DNA from: Ustilago trichophora
Taxonomy: Eukaryota > Basidiomycota > Ustilaginomycetes > Ustilaginales > Ustilaginaceae
Length of the DNA stretch: 64,000 nt
Reading direction: 5' to 3'
Assembly: GCA_900323505.1 (NCBI GenBank)
Contig: OOIN01000002.1
Location: 2,294,001 to 2,358,000 of the forward strand
Part shown: piece after piece, positions 31,001 through 40,751 of the stretch
Numbering within the stretch: the stretch's first letter is position 1
Layout: the number at the start of each line of letters is the position of its first letter
Notes under the pieces: generated by a model
The model's input: only the letters and a program-made list of their open reading frames with translations
Databases searched by the model: none
Told to the model about the DNA's origin: nothing
Position numbers and translations under genes: made by a program

Positions 31001-33205
31001 CGCTGTGCGGACGAAAGCTGGCGAAGACAAATAGATGGGCATGACGAGCGGCTGTGGCACTGTCCATCTCCGCCTGAAGCTCCACAAGCCTTCGTAGATG
31101 ACAACCACGCCGATGAGCCATACGAGCACACAGCCACCGTAAATGCCCAAGGCGATCCACCAGGCGGTCCTCCATCCGGTCTGAGTGCTATCCGGATGCA
31201 AAGTGATCTGGACTAGAGCGAAGATGACATTGTAGTCGAGGAACAACGTCGCCGGGATGTGGGCGTATGTGAGCAGTGGCAGGATGGTGTGATGAATTTT
31301 TGCAATACGCGATGTCAGACGCAGGTCGCGATACTTGGAGTATGGAGCGGGAGGGAACTTGGGCGCGACCGCGTACATGTCGCCGAGGTTGGGCAGGTGT
31401 GGTGTTCGTGTGCCGTCATGGATGTTGCCTGTCGCATGAGCTGGATACGAATAGCCTTGATCAGTCTGTCCAGGATAACCCTGAGGCTGGGCCGGTTGCA
31501 TGTAGTATCCATGCGTCGCTTGATATTGCTGATCGACAGGTTGTGGTCCCTGTCCGTAAGCATACTTTTGCTGCGGTCCATTTGTGTAGCCCTGCTGAGC
31601 GACTTGCGTTTGTGCTTGTGCATGAGCTTGCTGGGGATCGTAGAGCGCGTGCCGGCTGCGCTCACGCTCTGCCTCTGAGTTAAGGTTTACATGTCCGCCT
31701 TGCATCGAACCTTGCGAAGGGTATGGGGCTGCTTTTTCATGCAATGCACCCACCACCGACGCCCTCTGGTCTGGTGGAAGGTCGATGAGCGTGTTACCAA
31801 AGATGGGCGTCTTGACCCGTACCGATGCGGATCTGGCAGGCGTCAGGCCCTCCCCTAGCCGAGGAGAAGCTTGCTCGCTGAGTACGTCGATGGAATCTTG
31901 CGAACCCGAGCCGGCTGCCTCCCCGGCGAACAGAGGCTTATGTCCAAACTCGTTCTGATAGTCGTACTCTTCCGTGAAGGACAGCGGCCGAGCTGCACCG
32001 GAAGAGGTGGTCCCTTGTGTTTGCCGACTGAGTCTCGCGTCATGCTTAGGAGTGGAAGAGGAGGCGAGGGAAGCAGTGGTGGCCATGATGGTGGCGTTCG
32101 ACTGGTGAGATGCACGTTGAGCAGCATGTGTCGACGTGGGCGAGGTGAGTTGGGAAGTAAAGGCGGTGGACGGAGAGCCCGGGGTAGCTGCCAGGCTGCG
32201 CTGCTGGCTCATACGGCCTAGCTCCTCCTGCTGACGGCGCTGGTCTGATGTGAGTGTTCTCGTCAAGGCGGCAAATTGTTGATCACCTCCTGCTTCGCCA
32301 ACACCATACGCAGCATCGTGAGATCGGTACGTGTCGCGACTCGAGGTGGTCTCAGATTGCGAAGGGCGAGAACCATCTTGCACAGGCCGGCTATCGTCGC
32401 TGTGCGTGGTGGGGTGACTTCGGTCGTTGGATGGTCGACCAAAAGTGCGGTCCGGGGTGTCGCTGCCGCTGACAGCGAGCGAATTTGGATGGGAACGTTG
32501 ACGCACTGCAGGAACCGAAAGTTGTGAGCTGGCAGTGGCGCCAGAGGTCCACATGTCATCATCATTGGAGCTACCGGTCCCAGTGAAAGGACTGGAAGAG
32601 CCAGACAAGTTGAGCTCTCTCTCTAACGCATCGATTCTTTGCTGACGATGTCCACGAACGGATCCCTGATTGAGGTATTCTGTGATCTCGTTGCTTTGAT
32701 TGGAAGAAGATGGCTGGGCCCAGCTAGACTGAAGATAGCCGAAAGCGCTGCGTTCGGTAGGACTCGTCTTGCGACGTGCAGCGGAGGCGTCACTGAGAGC
32801 GCTCTTGCCGCTGGTGCGTCCGAAAGTGTCATTGGTATGGTCGGCCGGTCTTGTCGGTGGTTCGGACGAGAGCGGCGAAGACAAGTCGGAGAAAGCCTTT
32901 TCTAGTGGGCGTGATCTCGACTGAGTATTTGGGCCAAATGCAATGTAGCGGCTCGCACCTTGAGCAGACGACTCGGGGCGACTGCTGTCTTCGTCAAGGC
33001 CGCCCGGAGACGGAGAAGGATAGTCGGAGGGTGAAGATGAAGCATAGTCGAAGCCACCTGAAGACTGACGGCTGCTAGGTGGTTGCAAACGATTTGAAGA
33101 AGCTAATGCTGTGATCTGAGCGCGAAGCGTTTGGGCGGAAGGTATCGTGGGACTGGCATGTGCTGCGGTCTGCTCATCGATGCTGGTCCTGAGCCGTCCG
33201 TTCAT
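28055..33205 (-). CDS. 1716-residue membrane protein with a Kch1-like four-helix core
   Basis: The product starts at the ATG at 33205. The first 600 or so residues are disordered and rich in Ser, Gln, Tyr and Pro. A membrane core at about residues 630-860 has four hydrophobic segments: ATLFLDYNVIFALVQI, WWIALGIYGGCVLVWLIGVV, WPTVLTLLPRGVISAILLVF and FAFILITIQAAWAAWKLGVL. Between the second and third is a conserved-looking stretch (YSLYSLLYKARKSGNRRDAL, then ETFWHYSQNWP). Spacing and the P-R-x-V-I motif before the third helix resemble the fungal Kch1/Prm6 low-affinity potassium transporter family, but I cannot verify this. The next 850 residues are again disordered, with many Ser and SPR/SPS sites that suit phosphorylation. 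If it is a Kch protein, it is far longer than the usual 400-500 residues. There is no intron within it. Confidence 0.75.
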   Translation of the reverse strand: MNGRLRTSIDEQTAAHASPTIPSAQTLRAQITALASSNRLQPPSSRQSSGGFDYASSSPSDYPSPSPGGLDEDSSRPESSAQGASRYIAFGPNTQSRSRPLEKAFSDLSSPLSSEPPTRPADHTNDTFGRTSGKSALSDASAARRKTSPTERSAFGYLQSSWAQPSSSNQSNEITEYLNQGSVRGHRQQRIDALERELNLSGSSSPFTGTGSSNDDDMWTSGATASSQLSVPAVRQRSHPNSLAVSGSDTPDRTFGRPSNDRSHPTTHSDDSRPVQDGSRPSQSETTSSRDTYRSHDAAYGVGEAGGDQQFAALTRTLTSDQRRQQEELGRMSQQRSLAATPGSPSTAFTSQLTSPTSTHAAQRASHQSNATIMATTASLASSSTPKHDARLSRQTQGTTSSGAARPLSFTEEYDYQNEFGHKPLFAGEAAGSGSQDSIDVLSEQASPRLGEGLTPARSASVRVKTPIFGNTLIDLPPDQRASVVGALHEKAAPYPSQGSMQGGHVNLNSEAERERSRHALYDPQQAHAQAQTQVAQQGYTNGPQQKYAYGQGPQPVDQQYQATHGYYMQPAQPQGYPGQTDQGYSYPAHATGNIHDGTRTPHLPNLGDMYAVAPKFPPAPYSKYRDLRLTSRIAKIHHTILPLLTYAHIPATLFLDYNVIFALVQITLHPDSTQTGWRTAWWIALGIYGGCVLVWLIGVVVIYEGLWSFRRRWTVPQPLVMPIYLSSPAFVRTAIKDYSLYSLLYKARKSGNRRDALIETFWHYSQNWPTVLTLLPRGVISAILLVFYKPSGPTLVTQGVRDSVYFNQTTQRFSQFAFILITIQAAWAAWKLGVLLLANLGLAATLGCKSLIQQEQDRNAVADTELTSFAGHSRRGLVVRQFGSQPTGAQSFLQDGDNIQQATHRRWAWRWRAEDRIRAILFDAGLLHEPLPMQDSHHEPNKTGVAAEEHAGDRTFDSTQVVPTTYAQAQGAGGYGQLDQPRDWFGTDLRFSQSQTGLALTSPEAVQPEMWAAAQDEPTKAAAATVTPAPQAFHVQHLESSPSDEGDNSDASDPYSPAPLPIGRSPRSKEQLRDASSISSRNDRTSMRASSISSLNRLAALNAAPSGLRDSPLLDDGGATPASAQQSRDDTYTASKRAGGVFDGEPDGHGLHFYDQQGSNLRTQPGGLGSTAEVPQAAPALPAQSSNDTALLNEWRGRKRPRSSPVLAYGSGLNPGGMVTETEDWLRGQIDEEDDEEAEHDERRTAAPASKKPETFDNDRRIMQAIVPPMPASFAMSKDPSLAGSPDQGGSDTKHGSWTAAAPNPELFTPGPAASASTPPMRQQADAPNASSTSLSSSTKGRRSGTYSRPRSSGHGHEASSEDGVSLEGVDGGKKRGRNSLLGRVTNYSSSESSRRSGSGGRVEGESWIASLFGAGRSASRKVSPTVPSSSPKVGGSSADSPAMRLSGLTPRSETEPQVDNVPVVITTSASTTLPTADSGSVQQHEGEEVGSQSMASGSLLLAPIGAARTEGRRSASPSGSYDSNASGGTDDSEEGRLWASFPDQSRRHPPGLIALDIEQRTLAERRLAAAANENNAAMQQHRLLYGTSSGTAAPSVPGSALNLSPLMHPNVLAAISNGSPLGLPGMLGGGAQLSVSPSEGGLHAIREESWSSSLDSRSQGAATGSTRSRGTASALTASPVDADFPLEQIEEFAVPHHSSAGSSASRPLRRRDSS

Positions 33206-34406
33206 CTTGATCGATGATGATCTCGGAGGCCGCGATGGTATCGACCAGATGTATGAGAAGTGATGTAACGCAAGAAAGCTGTGTGTAGGTCAAGCCTCTC
33301 TGGGCGGTGGATATGGATGCGGTACCTATCGCGTTGTCAGAGCGGTCATTGAGATAAGATGTCGGGATATAGTGGCAAAGATGGGGAAAAATGGAGTCCG
33401 AGGGACGATTTGGACTAGCTTCCAGGATACAGCCCGAAGCGAAACGTCGAAGACGTGCGTCTCTGTAATGACGCACGGATCTGCTTGGCCTTGTGAAGTC
33501 CTGTTCTCTCCGCACTTTGATGCTGATGAGGTCGAATAGGTTCGGAGAAAAGTTCGGGAATCCTGAAAGGATCTAGTCGAGTGATGAATTCAGGGAGATG
33601 AAGGCACGGGTGGAGATGAGAGGCAAAGCTTGTCGAGAAGCAGAATCAGATGCAGACGGGATGAAGTGATGCCTAGGTAGGAGGAGGTCGAACCGAGTCT
33701 GTGTTTCCGTCGAAGGATTCCGAGAGTCGCTGTAGGCTGGGTATGTTCCACGGTGTTCAAAAGATGGGATGATGAAGGTTGCGAGGGGTCGACAGAGGTA
33801 TGGTGGTGGTGCTGTACAAGCTTCGATGGAGAATAGGTAGAAGGAGGTAGAAGGGGTCAAAGATGATGGTGGCGAGAAGGCGAGGGGACGGCGAGGGGAC
33901 GGCTGCATAGAAACGGGGCCCGTGTGCTTGATGGAGAATAGCAGGATGCAACGCGTAAAGGGTCGTGACCGGAAAGAGGCGGACGCGGATAGGGGTATGA
34001 GACGTGGTAGTGGTGGCGGCGGCGGATGCAGAACGGGGTCCGTGACGGAAGAGAAGGGGAACAACGAGGTGCAGCAAAGAGTGAACCGGAAATAGAAGAG
34101 GATGAGGGTGTTGGGGGTGCAGGCGAGTTGATGTTGGGAGCAGGATGGCAAGATACAAACAACGAAGAAGAGCAGCTGCATGCAAGTCGATTCAAGCGAG
34201 GACTTTCAAACGGGAGAAGGAGAGGCATGGAAGGGAATGGTACATTTCAAGACCGCCGCCAAGGTCACGGCTGCTGCGACTGTTGCTGCTGCGGCTGCTG
34301 CTTGTTCCTGCGCTTCTTTTTTTTTCTTTTTTTCCTTAACTTGGCCCTAGAAAGGGTGCTTCTGCTGGTTTGGATCGGTCATTCCAACAAACACGTTGCT
34401 CTCCTT

Positions 34407-34411
<5 letters not shown>

Positions 34412-34437
<26 letters not shown>
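34412..34437. repeat. CT dinucleotide microsatellite
   Basis: About 13 uninterrupted CT units. Confidence 0.85.
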
Positions 34438-35131
34438 AAAGTCTCCTCGTCGTCGTGTGGATACTCGCGTTGGCATCTTGTGTCGCCATCATTTGCCATC
34501 ATGCGGTGCAACGCGTGCGATTCGTCAAGTCATGCTGGCAAAACACGACGACGCTTTGTTCGCCGGTTGGCTCGCCTCTTTTTGTCCCCCACTTTCTTGC
34601 AGCTCCCCTCAACTTTATTTGTTTCTCTTCCATGATACGAACATAGATCTTGGGTTCGTGTTGCCAATCATTCGACAGATCGTGGAACATCGGTTGTAGA
34701 AGCGCATCTCTGGCTAAAAGGAGGCTAAGTGGTGCAAAATGGAATGCTCTGGTCTGGTACAAGAAAAGGCGCTAACGAGAGCATGCATTCCGCGTGCAAC
34801 ACAATCAAAACAAGCTTCGCTCTCTCTCCCTCTCTCGTCTTTTGCCTTTTCAAATTCATGCACCACGTCCAATGAGAACAACACCAAAATGTGACACACT
34901 CAAGACGCGCTCGTGTAGCATCTCGCCAGTCAAATTAAACCCTTGATTTTTATTTTTATAATTTCAAAATTTGCACTTCCGCTCTGCCGCCCTTCATCCC
35001 GTCCGCCAAGGCACATAGTATCGGATGCCCCGACAAGGTCGATTGGCACCTCTTGTTCACCTCGTCTTCACGCAATCAAAGCGACTTGGCGATGCTTTTT
35101 GAGTCATGAGAGTGTCAAGGCAAGCAAAGCG

Positions 35132-35155
35132 GAGCAGAGCAGAGCAGAGCAGAGC
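35132..35155. repeat. GAGCA pentamer tandem repeat
   Basis: Nearly five perfect copies of GAGCA in a gene-free stretch. Confidence 0.8.
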
Positions 35156-37262
35156 GGCTGTACGCTGTACTGTACAACCGGTTTATTGCTTTCTCCGATC
35201 AGCCAGAATGAAAAATGTCAATCTGCCATCCTGCCTTGCCGGCCAGCCAAACAAAGCGCGGGTTGCATGCCGCCGCGCTGCATCTGCCACGGCACTTGCA
35301 TTTGCGATTTTCGCCTTCCCTCCACCGGCTACGACAACCCCGCTGCGGCTCTTTATCGTCGCTGTCAACGCATCTGCAGCTTCAGTCACTGTTGCTGCAT
35401 CGCAGAGTCCGAGGTTAGATTGCCGTCCTCTCGATAGATTACGCGTTAGGATGCTAATCGTGTCTCGTTCAGATGAGGGGCTGTGTAGCCCTCCACCTCG
35501 CCAAAAGCTGCCAGGCTCTATAAATGCGATACGGTGCGGTGTTGTGGGTACTGTACTGTGTTTTGCTCGGGTGGAACGCGACGGCGAGCTAAGTTAAGGC
35601 ACAGCAGCTGTCATTTTGCAGCTGTCTCGGCTGCAATTTCCATCTCGTTATTCCTTTTGCGCTGCTCAATTTCTTCGTCCGCTGTGACCGATGGACTTTT
35701 TGATTTTTAATTTATTTATTTTTTTCATTCTCTGGCTTTGCATTGGCTCTCAGATTTCAATTTTTCGGACACCGACACGACTGGCTTGGCAGTGGACGAG
35801 CAAAGCCGGGAGCCATGCACAACCGTGTCTCAGCTGCTGTTCCGGTGTTGTTCTTTCTTCTTTTCCTATTCCGTTTTCCTTGCCTTTTCTCTTTTGTCTG
35901 CCTCGTCAGAAATTCAATCCATATAGTACAACGAGGCAGCAGCTAGGAATCGAAAGTGACCTCTTTTCGAGTTTATGAGTCGGAGTCGATTATCATCAAT
36001 TTCAGATCTAGATCCCTTTCATCTGGTACACAAATTAGCTGAGCCAGAGCCAAAAGCCTAACGTGAGCTCGGCAAAGCTTGACGGAGCACAGCCAAGAAA
36101 AGGCGGTCGCGGACCCTGTGGTTGGGAGCTGCGAATTTTCCTCATTTTGACAGGGCGTGAGAAAAGCGCGCTATCAAGGCGGTGGCGCTAAGCTTGGTGA
36201 AAGATGGGAAGAAGAGGAAAAGGCTTCACTTTCGCAGTAACAAGACGTCAAGCCACTGTGCAACGGTGAACACATGAAACTCATTAACGGCCTCTTCTTT
36301 TGGCTATTGTGACCCGGAAGAGCGGCGCAATCTGCTTGCTTGCTCGCTACACAAAATTGCTCAGGCACCATCATTTCAGCAGGCTCGAAAAGGAATTGCC
36401 CCGTCCATTGAAAGATAGCGCTGTACTGCCACACTCTCACACTGCCCTTCGCTACACTTTGATAGTGTGAGAACAATCAAGGTCAAGGACCGAGTGACCG
36501 AGACGAGACGCTGAGTTAAGCAAGAGCACCTCTTGCGCAACGAAATAGGCCGAATGGTTTGCCGTCAGATGGAGCCAAGGTGCAAGGTGGGGTTTTCAAT
36601 AGCAGCTGCCGGCGTTCGCTTTTGAGGATATGCGTGCGAAGAGGCCCTGTGCATGTGTGTGTGTGTGTCGGGATCCGGACCAGCATCGCTCCCGGCGCAT
36701 TTGCCACCCGTAACCAAGTGTCAAGATGGGACCAGCCAAGCGGCACATATTCCACCGGGCCCTACTTTTCGTTTCAGGAACACACCACCGGAGTCGGCCA
36801 CCCCCAAACTCCACAAACAGATCGACCCGCATCAGCTTCAAACATGGCAACCATCTCTTTGCCGTTGCAGATGCCGATCTCACCAACATACATCTTTCAG
36901 GACAACCATCTCTGCCACGTTGGATTGGGCGCAATCATCAGTCAGATCTGCGCAGATGAGGAACAGTGGGCGTGGGGGGACACGAGAAACAGAGATGAGG
37001 CGAATGCTTTGCTGTGATATTGCTTTTCAAGGGTCTCGAGACTGGACCCTGTCTTTTTTACGCCCTCATGCAGCGTTGAGATGTGGTCCCTTGATACCAG
37101 AAATCATTTCTTCTCCCCTCGAAATTCCCTTTTTTTTCTTGTTTTTTTTTTTTTTTCTTTTTACAGTCGCGTCCAATACTGCCCCGTATCTGACCAAATT
37201 TGAGTTGCAAATTCTGAAAATTTCCAACAGCACAGCACACAATTAGCTCTGAAACACCACAT

Positions 37263-37391
37263 CACACAAGAATGATCACCACCTTAATGTCAATATTTTA
37301 CTAGCTCATATCTAAAACCTGGATGTGATAGATGCTATCCATAGCTACAACTTACTCACCAACAGAAAAAATAGTTTGGTCTTAGTTATTG
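37263..37391 (+). repeat. left inner arm of the MITE
   Basis: The arm is inverted relative to 37742..37870. It contains AGCTCATATCTAAAACCTGG and ATGCTATCCATAGCTACAAC, both found exactly in the reverse complement of the right arm. Confidence 0.85.
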
Positions 37392-37550
37392 TGCTGTAGC
37401 AGAATTGGCTCTCTTTTTTTGGAAATCTGAGTCCAAAATTTGCGCATTTGTGCACTTTATCAGTCTCTGGAATTTTCAATTCGAAAATTTGAAGATACCC
37501 TTCCTTATACTGCCTTTTTCTCCTCAATGTCAGCAGACACTTGCCTATAT

Positions 37551-37652
37551 GTTGGTGAGAAAGTTGTAGCTATACATACCAGCTACGCACACCATGATTG
37601 GTGCAAGTGAGCAGCAACATTGATCATAGTGTGATTTCCATTCTTGTGAAGG
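37551..37652 (-). repeat. diverged third arm copy inside the MITE
   Basis: It starts GTTGGTGAGAAAGTTGTAGC and ends CATTCTTGTGAAGG, matching both ends of the right inner arm in the same orientation, but its middle has diverged. Confidence 0.65.
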
Positions 37653-37741
37653 GGGGTGTTTTTTCGCAATACTGCGCTGTACAGTTGAATTTCACAAAAT
37701 TTTTGACCCCAATTTAAGGCTATCTTGATGCTGTTCCCGTT

Positions 37742-37870
37742 CAATAACCAAGACTGAACTATTTTTTTTGTTGGTGAGGAAGTTGTAGCTATGGATAGCA
37801 TCTATCACATCCAGGTTTTAGATATGAGCTAGGAAAATATCGACATTATGGTGGTGATCATTCTTGTGAG
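37742..37870 (-). repeat. right inner arm of the MITE
   Basis: Reverse complement of the left inner arm with few differences. It carries TTGGTGAGGAAGTTGTAGCT and ends near ATCATTCTTGTGAGG. Confidence 0.85.
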
Positions 37871-37958
37871 GAGGCTTAGATTTGTAAAAATGACTGGTGT
37901 GGAGCCTCATTGATATTCAGCTCAGAACAAAATTATGGGACAGTTTTGGACGCGACTG

Positions 37959-38585
37959 TAATACTGTCATCAGTTGACCTGGAAATAGCAACAGCAGCAC
38001 CGACGGATCTGCATTCAACGGAGGGCAGCGCAAAGGGGTTGGCCGGCCATGCGCTGGCAGCTTGAGAGCGATTGGCTCGGGTGCCGAGCTTTCGGTAGGT
38101 CGCTGTCCGGAGATGGACGAGACGTTGAACAGTTGTCGGTGGCAAATGGCCGAGCTTCAAGGTGTGTTTATCTTGAGCCTAACACTTTGATGAAAAAATA
38201 AGTCGCCCTCACAAGACGTGTTGGAATTTGGCACTGGAAGAAAAGCCAAGCAGCGCAAGGGCCATCAACTCCACTCCACTTCCATTTGTGTCGCTTCTTC
38301 AGTCGCAACATCATCGCTAGCTAGGCTCTCAGGCTAGCTCGTGCCTTTCTCATCCCACTCCCTTGGTGGTCACGCAAGTTCCCGCGATCATCGAACACGT
38401 CACGAGAAAATCACATATTAGGCAGTGTGACCGGCAGCGGGATCATCCGAAACCGATCTGATTCCCACGCATCGACGACCTCTCTCGAGTTTCGACTTTG
38501 GCTTCCCCGACACCATCCCTCAACGCTTTCTCGTCATATCAGACGGTCGAAAATCGAAGCAAGCAGCACCGTCACCATCTCCAGC
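37959..38585. other. promoter region of ORC4
   Basis: About 630 bases lie between the MITE and the ORC4 ATG. The ORC4 frame extends upstream to a GTG at 38427 but has no earlier ATG. I see no other gene. Confidence 0.5.
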
Positions 38586-40619
38586 ATGCCCACAGCCAAG
38601 CGCAAAGCCACAGCCTCGCCTGCTGCCTCCGATGATGAAGGAGCAGCACTCGAGATCGACCAACCGCTCTCCGATACCGAGCAACCATCCTCACATAAAC
38701 GCCCCAACCTCTCCTCGACGTCTACACTCCAATCCTCGGAGAGCGCCCTTCGCCAGCTCCCATTAGAGATTCTTGAACAGCTGCTTCCTCTGCAAAAACG
38801 ACGCTGTCTCGAAACCCTCGTTGGTGGCCTTCCAGCCGTCCCCGCGGACCAACCTCCGGTAGCATCAACAAGCACCCTCCCCAACCGTTCTGCCGACGAT
38901 GAGGACGACGAGGACGCAGCCGTTTTCACCGACATCGCAATTCAAAACAACAACATCTCAACCCCCACCAACCAAGCCTCAGCATGCGTAGGACTGCAGG
39001 ACGAGTGGCATACTCTTCACAGCATGCTACATTCTACTGTAACGCGGGAGGAGAGCAACAGCTGTTTGCTCATCGGTGCTGCTGGTTCAGGCAAAAGCCT
39101 ACTTGTTGATTCCGTTCTCCAGTCCATCACCTTCTCTTCTAGCAGCAAAGATGGGGCTGACAGCAAGCCGTATTACCACGTCCATCTCGCAGGCACAGTC
39201 CAAATCACCGACAGGTCCGCGATGAAGGAGATGGCCCAGCAGCTCATCCTACAGGGCGCTTTCACAGAGGACGACGTCGGAGATGCGATAGATTCACAGT
39301 CTCTTTATGACGACGGAGACGAACAAGGATCGTCCATCAAAACAGGTGGAGACGATCACGTGTTTGGAGGAGACGGTTCGGACGAAGACAACGAAATCGC
39401 ACCCGCCGTCGCCCAAGACAACGACGAAGAGGCCGAAATCCAAGACGAGTTGGCAGGCGCAATCTTGAGCTCGCTCAACAATATAATTGCACACATTATC
39501 GCGTTGCTCTCCAATACCTCTTCCACCAATCCAGGAGCAGGAGGTGCGACAGGAGGGAGAAAGCCGCTGGTGATCACCTTGGACGACTTTGATCTTTTTA
39601 CCGCAAGGCCGCGGCAGGCAATGCTGTATTGCTTGTTGGACGCCGTTCAAGCCGCGAGCTATGGTGCTGGGTTGGTGGTTGTAGGTCTGACGAGTAGGGT
39701 CGATACCGTGGATCTATTGGAAAAACGTGTGAAGAGCAGATTCAGTCATCGGATATTGCACGTTCGACCGCCATCTTCCTACGAGCTTTTTGAACGCATA
39801 GTTCGAAACGCACTCTCGCCTCTTTCCCCCACCCAACTGCGCGGCACAATCTCGTCCGACCACTACACCAAATTCGCCACCTCCTGGACCGCAGACGTCA
39901 CAACCCTCTTCAACCATCCGCACATCCATGACATTCTACGAGGCATCTACGAATTGTCCAACGACATTCGAATGGTCTATCGCGTCCTCACACCCGCCGT
40001 TGCCAAGCTTGACCTTCTTGAACCCACGTTTGACCTTCCACTCCTCCTCTCCACCGCATCGGTCGAAGTAGGCGATGGAATGCTAGCCATCCTTCGCGAT
40101 TTGACCGAACCCGAAATGGCCCTCCTGATCGCCGTAAAACACCTCCAAACTCGCGATCGATCAGTCTTCAACTTTGAAATGTGTTACGACGAACTTCGCC
40201 GTTTCGCCGCAAGAGACGCGAGAGAACGCCAAGCTGTCTCCACCGGTTCCAACTCTCTCGAACTTGGCGCTGGAGCAGCAGCAGCAGGAGGGGGGGTATT
40301 ATCAGGCTCGGCAGTGTCCACCCCCTTTTATGCGGATAGGAAGATCGCACTGATGGCCTTCCACTCGTTGTTGAGTTTGGAATTCTTACTGCCCGAGAAT
40401 TATGTGAGTAGTTTGAGCATTAGTAATCCGGTGGCCAAGCCGAGTGCGGTTCCTTTTGCCGGTCAGACCGGCAGGGCGAATCAGAATACCATTAGGAAAG
40501 AGTTTTGGAAAGTGAGGTGTATCTTGACGCCCAATTTGATCGTACAGGCGGTTAAGGATAGGCAGAGACCCGTGGCCGTCAGTTCGGCTTTGGTCAAGTG
40601 GGCTAGTTCGCACGGTTAG
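38586..40619 (+). CDS. ORC4: origin recognition complex subunit 4 (Orc4)
   Basis: Orc4 is an AAA+ subunit of the six-part complex that marks replication origins and loads the MCM helicase. The start at 38586 (MPTAKRKATASPAAS) gives 677 residues. After a disordered N-terminus the AAA+ domain begins near residue 140. It has Walker A LLIGAAGSGKSLLVDSVLQ (about 158-176) and Walker B PLVITLDDFDLF (about 327). A sensor-type segment VVVGLTSRVDTVDLLEKRVK and the arginine-finger-like SRFSHR follow. An acidic insertion sits at about residues 240-300. The C-terminal half has winged-helix-like segments. The protein is larger than human ORC4 (436 residues), as expected with fungal insertions. It runs convergently into the remodeller gene, whose stop is 132 bases away. 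Confidence 0.93.
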   Translation: MPTAKRKATASPAASDDEGAALEIDQPLSDTEQPSSHKRPNLSSTSTLQSSESALRQLPLEILEQLLPLQKRRCLETLVGGLPAVPADQPPVASTSTLPNRSADDEDDEDAAVFTDIAIQNNNISTPTNQASACVGLQDEWHTLHSMLHSTVTREESNSCLLIGAAGSGKSLLVDSVLQSITFSSSSKDGADSKPYYHVHLAGTVQITDRSAMKEMAQQLILQGAFTEDDVGDAIDSQSLYDDGDEQGSSIKTGGDDHVFGGDGSDEDNEIAPAVAQDNDEEAEIQDELAGAILSSLNNIIAHIIALLSNTSSTNPGAGGATGGRKPLVITLDDFDLFTARPRQAMLYCLLDAVQAASYGAGLVVVGLTSRVDTVDLLEKRVKSRFSHRILHVRPPSSYELFERIVRNALSPLSPTQLRGTISSDHYTKFATSWTADVTTLFNHPHIHDILRGIYELSNDIRMVYRVLTPAVAKLDLLEPTFDLPLLLSTASVEVGDGMLAILRDLTEPEMALLIAVKHLQTRDRSVFNFEMCYDELRRFAARDARERQAVSTGSNSLELGAGAAAAGGGVLSGSAVSTPFYADRKIALMAFHSLLSLEFLLPENYVSSLSISNPVAKPSAVPFAGQTGRANQNTIRKEFWKVRCILTPNLIVQAVKDRQRPVAVSSALVKWASSHG

Positions 40620-40751
40620 TCACATCATCACTTGCAAACATCTCCATCATCATCTCAGCAACGGCAGCACATTAGCAATCATGAATCAATACAATTGAGT
40701 TTCAAATTAAACACAAATTCGATGTTAATCTTGCAGGTGATCTTCACAAAC

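Larger units (their letters stand above)
33206..37163. other. 4-kb interval without a supported gene
   Basis: Up to about 34300 the minus strand is strongly CT-rich and open in three frames (33573..34228). This is what a leader or promoter of the minus-strand membrane protein gene looks like, not a protein. Further on are a CT run (34412..34437), a GAGCA pentamer repeat (35132..35155), a short TG run near 36653-36668 and T-rich tracts. The frames at 34943..35597 and 36559..37017 have no recognisable content. Confidence 0.5.
37164..37958. mobile_element. TA-flanked MITE-like element (Tc1/mariner-type ends)
   Basis: The element is 795 bases long and has TA on both sides (37162-37163 and 37959-37960). 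The outer 22 bases read CAGTCGCGTCCAATACTGCC on the left and match the reverse complement of the right end at about 20 of 22 positions. A second, longer inverted repeat lies inside: 37263..37391 against 37742..37870, about 129 bases at roughly 90 percent identity by eye. A third, diverged arm copy lies at 37551..37652. No transposase frame is present, so it is non-autonomous. Ends starting CAGT with a TA duplication point to the Tc1/mariner superfamily. The family assignment is inference. Confidence 0.8.

Noticed and set aside
33573..34228. Three overlapping minus-strand open frames rich in Ser, Pro, Leu and His
   Set aside because: Open in three frames at once because the DNA is CT-rich. This is the leader or promoter of the membrane protein gene, not protein-coding.
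36559..37017. 152-codon plus-strand frame in the gene-free region
   Set aside because: No domain, Cys/Val low complexity from a TG repeat, and no promoter or splice evidence.
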